Part shown: positions 56,654 through 64,000 of the stretch, piece by piece
How the letters are laid out: each line of letters begins with the position of its first letter
How positions within the stretch are numbered: the stretch's first letter is position 1
Assembly: GCA_019119025.1 (NCBI GenBank)
Contig: DWXV01000051.1
Coordinates: 1 to 64,000 of the forward strand
Source of the DNA: Candidatus Allofournierella excrementigallinarum
Lineage (GTDB): Bacteria > Bacillota > Clostridia > Oscillospirales > Ruminococcaceae
Reading direction: 5' to 3'
Length of the DNA: 64,000 bases
Program-made: the position numbers and the translations under genes
The notes under the pieces: model-generated
Databases searched by the model: none
The model's input: only the letters and a program-made list of their open reading frames with translations
What the model was told of the DNA's origin: nothing

Positions 56654-57907
56654 ATGCTGATCCGGGGCGGGCACAGGCTTTCGGGAACGGTGCGGCTGCC
56701 GGCGGCGAAGAACAGCGTGCTGCCGCTTTTGGCGGCGTCGCTGCTGTGCGAAGGGGAGAGCACCCTCTCCCAGGTGCCGCGGCTTTCGGACGTGGAGCAG
56801 AGCACGGCCATCCTGACCGCGCTGGGCTGCCGCTGCCAGTGGCGCGGGCGGGGCCTTGTGGTGGACGCGGCCGGGGCAGGAGGCGGCGGCGCGCTGCCCG
56901 AGGCGGCGGTGCGGGCCATGCGCAGTTCGGTGTTCTATCTTGCGCCGGCGCTGCACCGGTGCGGGCGGGTGAGCATGCCCATGCCCGGCGGCTGCAAGCT
57001 GGGCCCGCGGCCCATCGACATCCATCTGGACGGTCTTGTGAAGATGGGCGCAAAGGTGCAGTGGCAGGGCGAGAGCCTCACCGTCACCGCGCCCCAGGGC
57101 CTTTGCGGCGTGGATTACAGCCTGCGCCTGCCCAGCGTGGGGGCCACCGAAACGCTGCTGATGGCGGCAGTGCTGGCCAGGGGGGAGACGGTGCTGCGGG
57201 GCGCGGCGTCGGAACCGGAAATTGCGGACCTGGCGGCCTTTCTCACTGCATGCGGCGCGGATATCCAGGGGGCGGGCACGCCGCTGGTGCGCATCCGGGG
57301 CGTACAGGCGCTGCACGGCGCGCTGCACACCCCCATCCCGGACCGCATCGTGGCCGCAACCCTGGCGGCCGCCGTGGCCAGCGCCGGAGGCCGGGTCAAA
57401 CTGCTGGGCTGCCCCTGGGAGCCGCTGGCCCCCGCCATGGCGATCCTCTGCCGGGCGGGCTGCACCGCCGAGCACGGCGGGAACACGGTGACGGTGAGCC
57501 GGGAGGGGCCGCTCAAGGGGGTGGGCCGGGTCTACACCGGGGTGTACCCCGCCTTCTCCACCGACGCGGCTCCCATGGTGGCGGCGGCGCTGCTCACCGC
57601 CGCCGGGCGCAGCGCCGTGGAGGACACGGTGTTCGAGAACCGCTTCGCCTGCGCCGAAGGCTTTTCCGCCCTGGGCGGAAAAGCGGTGCGCTGCGGCCGC
57701 GCGCTGGAGATAGAGGGCGTGAAGCGCCTGTCGGGCGCGGATCTCACCGCCCGGGACCTGCGGGGCGGCGCGGCGCTGGCGGTGGCGGCCCTGGCCGCCG
57801 AAGGGGAGAGCCGGCTGTTCGGCCTGGAGCACATCCGCCGGGGCTACGGCGACCTTGCGGGCACCCTGCGTTCGCTGGGGGCGGACGCGGTCTGCCGGCG
57901 GCAGTGA
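56654..57907 (+). CDS. murA: UDP-GlcNAc 1-carboxyvinyltransferase MurA
   Basis: 417-residue enolpyruvyl transferase, first committed step of peptidoglycan synthesis and fosfomycin target. LSGTVRLPAAKNSVLPLLAA (catalytic Lys-Asn), the active-site Cys114 in MPGGCKLGPRPIDIHLDG, PSVGATETLLMAAVLARG, PDRIVAATLAAAVA, and a TGVYPAFSTDAAPMVAAALL block. Cys at the fosfomycin position implies normal sensitivity. ATG 56654 follows AAGGAG (56636-56641). A CATACAGT box at 56593 resembles a sigma-E -10, as also seen before murF. Confidence 0.95.
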   Translation: MLIRGGHRLSGTVRLPAAKNSVLPLLAASLLCEGESTLSQVPRLSDVEQSTAILTALGCRCQWRGRGLVVDAAGAGGGGALPEAAVRAMRSSVFYLAPALHRCGRVSMPMPGGCKLGPRPIDIHLDGLVKMGAKVQWQGESLTVTAPQGLCGVDYSLRLPSVGATETLLMAAVLARGETVLRGAASEPEIADLAAFLTACGADIQGAGTPLVRIRGVQALHGALHTPIPDRIVAATLAAAVASAGGRVKLLGCPWEPLAPAMAILCRAGCTAEHGGNTVTVSREGPLKGVGRVYTGVYPAFSTDAAPMVAAALLTAAGRSAVEDTVFENRFACAEGFSALGGKAVRCGRALEIEGVKRLSGADLTARDLRGGAALAVAALAAEGESRLFGLEHIRRGYGDLAGTLRSLGADAVCRRQ

Positions 57908-57911
57908 AAAA

Positions 57912-57942
57912 GGCGGGACGGGCGCAGAACGCCCGCCCCGCC
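57912..57942 (+). terminator. possible terminator after murA
   Basis: 13-bp stem GGCGGGACGGGCG/CGCCCGCCCCGCC with one A/C mismatch and a 5-base loop; no T-run directly after. The rest of the 229-base gap before ftsZ holds only the ftsZ promoter and an untranslated leader of about 75 bases. Confidence 0.45.
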
Positions 57943-58025
57943 CTGCTGTGTTTTGACCGCCGGCGGCCAAGGCGGAAAACGGCAAACTGCGGGCAAAAAA
58001 CCGCAAATTCACCAGCCCCTCCCAC

Positions 58026-58054
58026 TTGAATTTCTGCCGCCCGTCTGCTATGCT
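58026..58054 (+). promoter_or_regulatory. sigma-A promoter of ftsZ
   Basis: TTGAAT (58026-58031), 17-base spacer, TATGCT (58049-58054), about 80 bases before the ftsZ start. Confidence 0.7.
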
Positions 58055-58136
58055 ATTATTAGTTTTACATTCTACGGCGGCACAGTCTGCCCCGCAGCTG
58101 GATGTGGCATAAAAACGCTTAGGGGGAAGTTGCAAG

Positions 58137-59276
58137 ATGGCTTTCATTCTCGATGAAGAGATGATGAATATTACGAACATCAAGGTGATCGGCGTGGGCG
58201 GCGGCGGCGGCAACGCCGTGAACCGCATGGTGGCCGCCGGGCTGCAGGGCGTGGAGTTCATCGCCATGAACACCGACCAGCAGGCCCTGCTGAACAGCAA
58301 GGCCACCCAGAAGGTGCAGATCGGCTCCAAGCTCACCAAGGGCCGGGGCGCCGGCGCCGATCCCGAGATCGGCCAGCGCGCCGCCGAAGAGAGCAAAGAC
58401 GAGATCGCCAACGCCCTGAAGGGCGCGCAGATGGCCTTCATCACCGCCGGCATGGGCGGCGGCACCGGCACCGGCGCGGCCCCCGTGGTGGCCGAGGTGG
58501 CCCACGACCTGGGCATCCTCACCGTGGGCATCGTCACCAAGCCCTTCGCCTTTGAGGGCCGCCGCAAGATGAGCCTGGCCGAGCAGGGCATCGCCGCGCT
58601 GCTGATGCATGTGGACAGCCTCATCGTCATCCCCAACGAGCGGCTGAAGCTCATCAGCCAGGAGAAGATCACCCTGATGAACGCCTTCGAGGCCGCCGAC
58701 AACGTGCTGCGCCAGGGCGTGGAAAGCATCTCCAGCCTCATCAACATCCCCGCCTTCATCAACCTGGACTTCGCCGACGTGCGCAGCATCATGAAGGACG
58801 CCGGCTACGCCCACATGGGCGTGGGCAGCGCCAAGGGCGCGGGCAAGGCGGAAAACGCCGCCAAGGCCGCCGTTTCCAGCCCCCTGCTGGAGACCTCCAT
58901 CGCCGGCGCCCGGGGCGTCATCATCAACATCACCTCCTCGCCGGACATCGGCCTGGAAGAGGTGGAGCAGGCCTCCAGCCTCATCACCCAGTCCGCCCAC
59001 CCCGACGCGAACATCATCTGGGGCACCACCTTTGACGAGAACCTGTCGGACGAGCTGCGGGTCACCGTTGTGGCCACCGGCTTCGAGAACGCGCCCGCTT
59101 CCCAGGCCGCGTCCCGCGCCGCCGAGGCCGCGCCGGTGCATACTATGCCCACCGCCGTGTTCAGCGCAGACGCCGGCACCGCGGCTTCTTCCGCCCCCGC
59201 CGCCGACTCCAAGAGCGAGGACGACGACGAGGATTACTTCAACCAGATCATGGGCCTGCTGAACAACCGCAGATAA
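58137..59276 (+). CDS. ftsZ: cell division GTPase FtsZ
   Basis: 379-residue tubulin homologue that builds the Z-ring. [26 protein letters not shown], tubulin signature [13 protein letters not shown], the T7 synergy loop [11 protein letters not shown], and a C-terminal domain ending in an Ala/Ser/Asp-rich linker. The last residues ([16 protein letters not shown]) do not match the usual conserved tail (I-P-x-F-L-R/K) that binds FtsA, SepF and ZapA-type partners. ftsA is not next to ftsZ here. ATG 58137 follows GGGGGAAG. Confidence 0.97.
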   Translation: MAFILDEEMMNITNIKVIGVGGGGGNAVNRMVAAGLQGVEFIAMNTDQQALLNSKATQKVQIGSKLTKGRGAGADPEIGQRAAEESKDEIANALKGAQMAFITAGMGGGTGTGAAPVVAEVAHDLGILTVGIVTKPFAFEGRRKMSLAEQGIAALLMHVDSLIVIPNERLKLISQEKITLMNAFEAADNVLRQGVESISSLINIPAFINLDFADVRSIMKDAGYAHMGVGSAKGAGKAENAAKAAVSSPLLETSIAGARGVIINITSSPDIGLEEVEQASSLITQSAHPDANIIWGTTFDENLSDELRVTVVATGFENAPASQAASRAAEAAPVHTMPTAVFSADAGTAASSAPAADSKSEDDDEDYFNQIMGLLNNRR

Positions 59277-59310
59277 GCGGCCCGAAGACTGACCGAAAGG
59301 AGGCGGCGCC

Positions 59311-60288
59311 ATGGCGGACAAGCCCACCCCCGGCGAGTTCAAAACGTCCCTGATGGGCTTTCAAAAAGCCCAGGTGCTTGCCTATATCGACGAACTGAGC
59401 GCCAAGGCGCTGGAAACCCAGAAGCAGCAGGAACAAGCCGCCGAGGCCCTGCGCAGGGAGCTGGAAAACGCCAAGGCGGACAACGGCGTCCTTCTGGAAA
59501 AGACCAGGGAAGTGTGCGACAAGCTCACCAGCGAGGAAAAGCGCGCGGAAGAGGCCGAGAGCCGCGCCCGTGCCGTCAGCGAGCAGCTGCTGCACATGGA
59601 AGAGACCGCCAGCGGCTACAAGAGCCGCCTGTTCACCAAGGAGCAGGAGACGGTGGTCCTGCGGGCGGACAACGCCCGCCTCACCGAGCAGCTGGAGCAG
59701 CAGCACCGTCAGCTGGAACAGGCCCTGGCGGACCTGGAAGCCGCCCGCGCCGAAGGCGAGGAAAAGGCGAGGCAGGGCAGGCAGGAGCTGGAGCGCCAGC
59801 GCAGCGCCTTTGAAGAAGAAAAGCAGGCTGACCTGTGCCGGATGGAACAGGAAAAAGCGGACGCCCAGCGCCAGATGGAGCAGCAGCGGGAGGCCGCCCG
59901 GCGCGAGCTGGAACTGGAGAAAGCCCGCTTTGACCAGACCCGCCGCACCCAGCAGGAGTCCGCCCGCCAAAGCGCCCAACAGATGGCAGACACGGTGCTG
60001 CTTTTACGCAGCCAGCTGGAACAGGTGGACCGGCAGATCGCCGAGGCCGCCGAGCGCCTGCAAAGGGCCACGGGGGCCATCTACACCGCCCTTGGCGAGA
60101 CCGAGCAGAACCTGGCGGCCCTTGGCGCCCAGGCCGACAGCTTCCCAAAGCCCCTGCTCGAGCAGCCCGCCCCGCCGAAAGCCCAGCCCCGCCCCGGGCG
60201 GGACAAGCGCCCGCCCCGCCGCACGGCGCGCCGGCGCACCGTGAGCGAAAGCCTGCTGGACCTTTTGGAGCGAGCCTTAAAAGAATGA
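59311..60288 (+). CDS. DivIVA-like coiled-coil protein
   Basis: 325 residues. The N-terminus (EFKTSLMGFQKAQVLAYIDE) has the DivIVA/GpsB membrane-curvature motif pattern (F-x-x-x-x-x-G-F/Y near the start). A very long Glu/Gln/Arg-rich coiled coil (about 40-245) is followed by a Pro/Arg-rich basic region and a C-terminal amphipathic helix (SESLLDLLERALKE). Position 34 bases after ftsZ with GAAAGGAGG as RBS suggests a role in septum or pole organisation. It is longer than typical DivIVA and may act as a structural scaffold; the exact role is unknown. Confidence 0.75.
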   Translation: MADKPTPGEFKTSLMGFQKAQVLAYIDELSAKALETQKQQEQAAEALRRELENAKADNGVLLEKTREVCDKLTSEEKRAEEAESRARAVSEQLLHMEETASGYKSRLFTKEQETVVLRADNARLTEQLEQQHRQLEQALADLEAARAEGEEKARQGRQELERQRSAFEEEKQADLCRMEQEKADAQRQMEQQREAARRELELEKARFDQTRRTQQESARQSAQQMADTVLLLRSQLEQVDRQIAEAAERLQRATGAIYTALGETEQNLAALGAQADSFPKPLLEQPAPPKAQPRPGRDKRPPRRTARRRTVSESLLDLLERALKE

Positions 60289-60292
60289 GAGA

Positions 60293-60326
60293 AAGAGCCG
60301 CAAGAGAAACTCTCCTGCGGCTTTTT
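60293..60326 (+). terminator. terminator after DivIVA-like gene
   Basis: AGCCGCA/TGCGGCT outer stem with an inner AGAG/CTCT helix, then TTTTT. Confidence 0.75.
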
Positions 60327-60346
60327 CCCTGAAAAGAGAGGAACGA

Positions 60347-62248
60347 ATGACGATGCTGGAAAAGATGAAAGGGCTGGCCGGGCGTGCCTGGCAAAGCCTG
60401 ACAACGCTGGAGCGTGGCCTGATTTGCGCCGGGGCCGGCTTTGTGGCAGTGTGCGCCGCCGGGCTTCTGGTGGCCTATGGCGGGCCGGTGCTGCTGCTGT
60501 GGCTGTCGGGGCTGTGCCTTTTTGGCATGTACTGGCTGCTGCGCAAAACAGCTTCGGTCTGCTTTGAGGCTGACCCATTCGGGGAAAAGGCTTTCCGCAG
60601 GACGCTGCTGATCGTGGCGGTGGCAGGTCTGATCATCGTCTGTTTTTTGATGTATTATCGCGACACTATCTACTACTATGACTACATCAATTACTACAAA
60701 AAGCAGAACACAATGGCAGCCAACTTCGCAGCCAACGGTTTCATGGCTTTGGGCGAGATAATACGAAATCTTATGCGGGACGACTACAAGGTGTTTATGA
60801 ACCTGTTCATTGCGGGCCCCTTCACCTTTACCACCCGCACGGTGGAGAGCTTTGCGATCTGCAGCTATCTGACCTGCATGCTGCCGGTCTATACCGCCTG
60901 GATGCTGGCAGCAAAAAAAATCGGCCTTGCCCTGGGCGTGCGCCGCTGGAACGTTTACTATGGCCTGTGTGGGGCCTTTCTTGTGAGTTGGCCGCTGCTG
61001 CTTTTCCCGCTCACCCATGGCATGCCGGACCCCTTTGGCCTGGCCTTTGCTGCGCTGATTTTGCTGCTCACCGTGGATCACCGCTTTGAGACCCTGCCCT
61101 GGGCGCGGCTGCTGTGCCTGTTCATTGCCACCTTCTGCCTGATTCTCACCCGTCGGTGGTATATGTACTTTATCTTCGCGTACTACCTGTTCTGGTGTGC
61201 CGCAGTGCTGTTCAGCCGCCCGCTGCGCCGGTGGCCGCGGGTGTTGGGCAATATGCTGCTTTTCGGCGGCCTGTCGGCGGCGCTGATCGTGGTGCCTTTG
61301 TTCCCCACCTTCAGGCGGGCTCTTACCTACGACTACGCAGACCGTTACGGCGCGTTCTATGGGGGCGGCATTGCGGAAAATCTTGCCATCCAGAAAGCCT
61401 ATCTCGGGTATGTTCTGCTGGCGGCGCTGGCGGTGGGGGCGGTGGCCCTTGCCGTGCGCCGCAGCACCCGCCTGTGGTTGCCGGTGCTGGCCGGTGCCTG
61501 GGCGGTGGCGTTCTGGATGTTTGCCCGGGTGCAGAGCTTTGGCATCCATCAGTCGCTTTTGCTGGAGCCGGTATATCTTGTTTTGATTTTTGCCGCGCTG
61601 GCGGCGGTGTGCGCGATGCGGCGGCAGCTGGAGGCCCGGGCTGCAGCCTGCCTTTCGGCAGTGCTCATTGGGGCGCAGTTTTTGCTGGCCGCGCCGGCCA
61701 ACACTCTGGGCGGTGCTTTTGGCACCACGCCCCTGGACCTCAGCCGCCGGCAGGACATGGCCCAGATCGACGAAATGGTGGATTATATTCTCGAAGTTTA
61801 TCAGCCCGGCGATAAGGTCTACATCAACGCCACCGGCGACTATTGCGCTCAGGTGTTTTCCGCCGGCCGTATGCCCAACGATCTGGAGTGGCTCATCCAG
61901 TATGAAATATCCGTTCCCTCCACTCACGGCCTGCCCACAGTGATTTTGGATTGCAGCTGGCTGTATGTGCCGAATTCTGACGCTTTTTTGGAGCTGAACA
62001 ACCGTATTAATGCGGCGATGGGGCAGGAAAATGCCCTCTCAGCTCACTTTGAAGCCCAAAGGACCTTCGACTTCCCCGATGGCCTGACCTTCACCGCATA
62101 CAAGCGGATCCAGCCTGCGGACAGCGAGGAACTTGCCTTCCTGCTCAGCCTCTTCCCGGACTGGGACGAGCGCTGGCCCGACATGTTCAGCGACGTGGCT
62201 GCAAGCTACGCCCGGGAGCATGGCTGGGAATGGCCTGTGAGCGATTGA
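60347..62248 (+). CDS. polytopic membrane protein, GT-C glycosyltransferase-like
   Basis: 633 residues with about 10-12 membrane helices over residues 20-450 and a C-terminal soluble region of about 180 residues. An early extracytoplasmic loop rich in Tyr/Asp (YYRDTIYYYDYINYY, about 102-116), before the third or fourth helix, is placed like the catalytic acidic loop of GT-C (lipid-sugar-dependent) glycosyltransferases; this is a topology argument only. Codon choice is visibly less GC-biased than in the flanking genes, hinting at a different history. ATG 60347 follows AGAGAGGAA. No polysaccharide genes are adjacent. It sits alone between two terminators. Function not established. Confidence 0.55.
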   Translation: MTMLEKMKGLAGRAWQSLTTLERGLICAGAGFVAVCAAGLLVAYGGPVLLLWLSGLCLFGMYWLLRKTASVCFEADPFGEKAFRRTLLIVAVAGLIIVCFLMYYRDTIYYYDYINYYKKQNTMAANFAANGFMALGEIIRNLMRDDYKVFMNLFIAGPFTFTTRTVESFAICSYLTCMLPVYTAWMLAAKKIGLALGVRRWNVYYGLCGAFLVSWPLLLFPLTHGMPDPFGLAFAALILLLTVDHRFETLPWARLLCLFIATFCLILTRRWYMYFIFAYYLFWCAAVLFSRPLRRWPRVLGNMLLFGGLSAALIVVPLFPTFRRALTYDYADRYGAFYGGGIAENLAIQKAYLGYVLLAALAVGAVALAVRRSTRLWLPVLAGAWAVAFWMFARVQSFGIHQSLLLEPVYLVLIFAALAAVCAMRRQLEARAAACLSAVLIGAQFLLAAPANTLGGAFGTTPLDLSRRQDMAQIDEMVDYILEVYQPGDKVYINATGDYCAQVFSAGRMPNDLEWLIQYEISVPSTHGLPTVILDCSWLYVPNSDAFLELNNRINAAMGQENALSAHFEAQRTFDFPDGLTFTAYKRIQPADSEELAFLLSLFPDWDERWPDMFSDVAASYAREHGWEWPVSD

Positions 62249-62254
62249 AAAAGA

Positions 62255-62294
62255 ACGCGCCCCTGTCCGGCAGCGAGGCCGGACAGGGGCGCGT
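62255..62294. terminator. strong hairpin after membrane gene
   Basis: Perfect 16-bp stem ACGCGCCCCTGTCCGG/CCGGACAGGGGCGCGT with an 8-base loop; only a weak T tract follows. The next 130 bases hold no recognisable gene. Confidence 0.65.
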
Positions 62295-62422
62295 CTTGCT
62301 ATATAAACCGCCCAAACGATGCGCAGCTTGCGTTTTCCCGTCCGCCGGGCGGCAGGGCCCCCGCAAAAATTTGCGCAAGCAAAGTTTTGTGGAAAAAAGG
62401 AGGAATGACGAAGCGGCATGAG

Positions 62423-62451
62423 AAAAGCCCGGTCTTCTGACCGGGCTTTTT
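62423..62451. terminator. bidirectional terminator serving tRNA-Gly
   Basis: Stem AAAAGCCCGGTC/GACCGGGCTTTT with a TTCT loop and a further T. It lies 25 bases downstream of the reverse-strand tRNA; a short GAATGGA/TCCATTC hairpin lies between. Confidence 0.8.
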
Positions 62452-62476
62452 GAATGGAGCAAAATCCATTCCGATG

Positions 62477-62550
62477 TGGAGCGGGGTACGGGAGTCGAAC
62501 CCGCCTGTTCGGCTTGGGAAGCCGACGCACTACCGATGTACTAACCCCGC
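62477..62550 (-). tRNA. tRNA-Gly (anticodon CCC)
   Basis: 74-base reverse-strand gene including encoded CCA. Acceptor GCGGGGT/ACCCCGC with U73, D-arm GTAC-ATCGGTA-GTGC, anticodon arm TCGGC-TTCCCAA-GCCGA (anticodon CCC, reads GGG), 4-base variable loop, T-arm with TTCGACT loop. All four stems pair. CCC-anticodon tRNA-Gly suits a GC-rich genome. Confidence 0.95.
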
Positions 62551-62566
62551 GGGTGGATACTTGATT

Positions 62567-62595
62567 ATTATACCCGCTGGGCCGCAAAATGTCAA
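62567..62595 (-). promoter_or_regulatory. consensus promoter of tRNA-Gly
   Basis: Reverse strand TTGACA (62595-62590), 17-base spacer, TATAAT (62572-62567): exact consensus, 16 bases before the tRNA 5' end. Confidence 0.92.
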
Positions 62596-62621
62596 ATCCC
62601 TTTTTCCACCCCGGCGGCCTC

Positions 62622-62650
62622 TTGCACCGGGGACGAAAAGGCAATATACT
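62622..62650 (+). promoter_or_regulatory. sigma-A promoter of capA-like gene
   Basis: TTGCAC (62622-62627), 17-base spacer, TATACT (62645-62650), 29 bases before the start codon; divergent from the tRNA promoter. Confidence 0.75.
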
Positions 62651-62679
62651 AAAGAAAACGGTCAAAGGCGGGTGAGCTG

Positions 62680-63819
62680 ATGAAAAATCCGTTGGATGCG
62701 GTCAAAGTGTTTTTGGGGGTCGTGTGCGTTGCCGGGGCCTTTGCCGCGGCGGCCTTCGCGCCCGGCGCCGGCGGGCAGGCCGCCGCCCCGTCGCCCTCTC
62801 CGCCGCCTGCGCCCACTGCCAGCCCCACGCCCAGCCCGCCGCCGAGCCCCGTGCCCGAAGTGACGCTGGCCTTCACCGGCGACGTGAACTTCGCCGACGA
62901 TTGGTACAATATGCTCCACTACGTCAAGACTGCCGGCGTGGAGGATTGCTTTGACCCGCTGCTGCTGGAAGAGATGCGCGGCGCGGACGTGCTCCTTTCC
63001 AACAACGAGTTCGCCTTTTCCCACCGGGGCGCCCCCATGGCGGGAAAGGAGTTCACCTTTCGCTCCCGCCCGGAGAACGTGGAAATATGGCAGCAGCTGG
63101 GGGTGGACATCGTCGGCCTTGCCAACAACCACTGCTTTGACTATGGCGCTGACGCCTTTGCCGACACCCTGACCACCCTTTCGGACGCGGGCATCGCCTA
63201 TGTGGGGGCGGGCGCGGACCTGGAAGAAGCCATGACGCCCCGCTACTTCACGGTGGACGGGCTGACCATTGGATACGTGGCCTGCACCCGCGCCGAAAAG
63301 TACGTCCTCACCCCCGAGGCCGGGGAGGGCAGCCCCGGCGTGCTGCGCTGCTATGACCCGGCGCTGGCGGTGCAGGCCATCGAGGAGGCCAGCAGCCGGT
63401 GCGACTATCTGGTGGTCTACGTCCATTGGGGCACCGAGTACAGCACCCGGCTGGAGCAGGCCCAGGCCGACCTTGCCACCCTTTTTGCCGAGGCGGGGGC
63501 GGATCTCATCGTGGGCAGCCACCCCCACATCCTGCAGGGGGCCGGCTGGCGGGGGGACGTGCCGGTGCTCTACAGCCTGGGCAACTTCTGGTTCAACATG
63601 GAAACGGTGGACACCGCCCTCGTCACCGTCACCCTCACCGGCCCGGGGGCGGAAAACGCCACCGTCCGCCTCATCCCCTGCGTGCAGACCGGCGGGCGCA
63701 CCTCCATCCTCACCGACGAGGGGGAGAAGGCCCGCATCCTGGACCATCTCAACTCCATCAGCGAGAGCGGCTGGTTTGACGAAGACGGCGTGCTCCACCC
63801 GCCCAAAACGGCGGGATGA
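62680..63819 (+). CDS. CapA-family exported metallophosphatase-like protein
   Basis: 379 residues. An N-terminal signal anchor (about 8-27) is followed by a Pro/Ser/Thr-rich spacer (about 35-58), then the CapA/PgsA fold: LAFTGDVNFADD (metal site), LLSNNEFAFSHRG, VDIVGLANNHCFDYG, YVHWGTEYSTR and ADLIVGSHPHILQG, then YSLGNFWFN. CapA is associated with poly-gamma-glutamate synthesis, but many Clostridia have stand-alone copies with no capB/capC, as here, and these may act on other surface polymers. ATG 62680 follows GGGTGAG. Confidence 0.88.
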   Translation: MKNPLDAVKVFLGVVCVAGAFAAAAFAPGAGGQAAAPSPSPPPAPTASPTPSPPPSPVPEVTLAFTGDVNFADDWYNMLHYVKTAGVEDCFDPLLLEEMRGADVLLSNNEFAFSHRGAPMAGKEFTFRSRPENVEIWQQLGVDIVGLANNHCFDYGADAFADTLTTLSDAGIAYVGAGADLEEAMTPRYFTVDGLTIGYVACTRAEKYVLTPEAGEGSPGVLRCYDPALAVQAIEEASSRCDYLVVYVHWGTEYSTRLEQAQADLATLFAEAGADLIVGSHPHILQGAGWRGDVPVLYSLGNFWFNMETVDTALVTVTLTGPGAENATVRLIPCVQTGGRTSILTDEGEKARILDHLNSISESGWFDEDGVLHPPKTAG

Positions 63820-63865
63820 ATTGCAAAAAGCGGCGTCCGGCATTTCAAAAGCCGGGCGATCGTGC

Positions 63866-63871
63866 TATAAT
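63866..63871 (+). promoter_or_regulatory. -10 box before the last gene
   Basis: TATAAT 81 bases before the start of the partial gene at 63947; the -35 region (about TTTCAA) is weak. Confidence 0.45.
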
Positions 63872-63946
63872 AATAAGAAAGTTTTTCAAAAAAACAACAG
63901 GCCCGCGGCGCGGCTTGCCGCAGCCCGGGCATACAGGAGGCTTTTC

Positions 63947-64000
63947 ATGGTCACTTGCTCCAAGACCGGAATGTATTACGCCCGGGGCCAGTGGGTCCCC
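63947..64000 (+). CDS. unidentified gene, first 18 codons only
   Basis: ATG 63947 with ACAGGAGG (63933-63940) six bases upstream opens MVTCSKTGMYYARGQWVP and runs off the window. A real start is very likely from the RBS and promoter. The peptide is too short to name a family. Confidence 0.7.
   Translation, partial: MVTCSKTGMYYARGQWVP

Noticed and set aside
62405-62440. 11-codon frame after a GGAGG-like sequence
   Set aside because: RBS only one base from the ATG, no promoter seen, and it ends inside the tRNA terminator; not a convincing leader peptide.

Overview
The window is GC-rich chromosomal DNA from a low-redox, Gram-positive anaerobe, most likely a high-GC Clostridia member (Oscillospiraceae/Ruminococcaceae type). 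The grounds are gene content and order: cdaA-cdaR, HemZ, the ylxM-ffh-rpsP-khpA-rimM-trmD block, HPr with both His15 and Ser46, the sporulation genes yabP/yabQ, MraZ and a divergent division/cell-wall (dcw) cluster. Nearly everything is core genome. Strong third-position GC leaves long open frames antisense to real genes; these were discarded. I cannot name a genus.

Layout. 1-160: 5' tip of a transposase (reverse strand), probably IS1182-like, and two hairpins. 222-14185: ispDF fusion, then a tightly packed forward run: cdaA, cdaR, a COG2509 flavoprotein, an XpaC-type protein, recJ, the RSH (p)ppGpp enzyme, dtd, a metallo-hydrolase, hemZ and a nucleoside kinase. 14266-19299: a zinc-ribbon protein and the 'yab' stress/sporulation/division run (mazG, hup, rqcP, yabP, yabQ, divIC, S1 protein). 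It is interrupted at 16.43-17.55 kb by a small cassette: two reverse-strand XRE regulators (one broken by an amber codon) divergent from a SLOG-type gene. 19412-24488: CoA-disulfide reductase plus cupin, long HPF, an RNA methyltransferase, and a diverged cysteine-synthase-like enzyme on the reverse strand. 24603-28818: SRP/ribosome-maturation genes and ptsH. 28940-31857: uvrC, rsmD and a coiled-coil protein.

32.0-60.3 kb is a rearranged dcw cluster under a promoter with three phased GTGGG MraZ boxes: mraZ, rsmH, ftsL, a PASTA-PBP, murF, mraY, ftsW, murG, ftsQ. After an insert it resumes with a second PASTA-PBP, a second FtsW/SpoVE, murA, ftsZ and a DivIVA-like gene. The insert holds an ATP-grasp ligase resembling D-aspartate ligases, two paralogous AsnB-type amidotransferases, a MurE-family ligase with a DNNR motif, and an HscC/membrane J-protein chaperone pair. 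I infer that the ligase/amidotransferase group modifies (branches and amidates) the peptidoglycan stem peptide made by the flanking mur genes. 60.3-64.0 kb: a GT-C-like membrane protein, tRNA-Gly(CCC) on the reverse strand, a CapA-family protein and the start of an unidentified gene.

Most interesting for follow-up: the peptidoglycan-modification insert; the XRE/XRE/SLOG cassette with its AACGAT operator array; the yabQ-divIC continuous reading frame with an embedded vegetative promoter; and a terminator whose 3' arm is also the ribosome-binding site of the second PBP. No CRISPR array, rRNA, prophage or replication origin was seen. No gene-free stretch exceeds about 250 bases.
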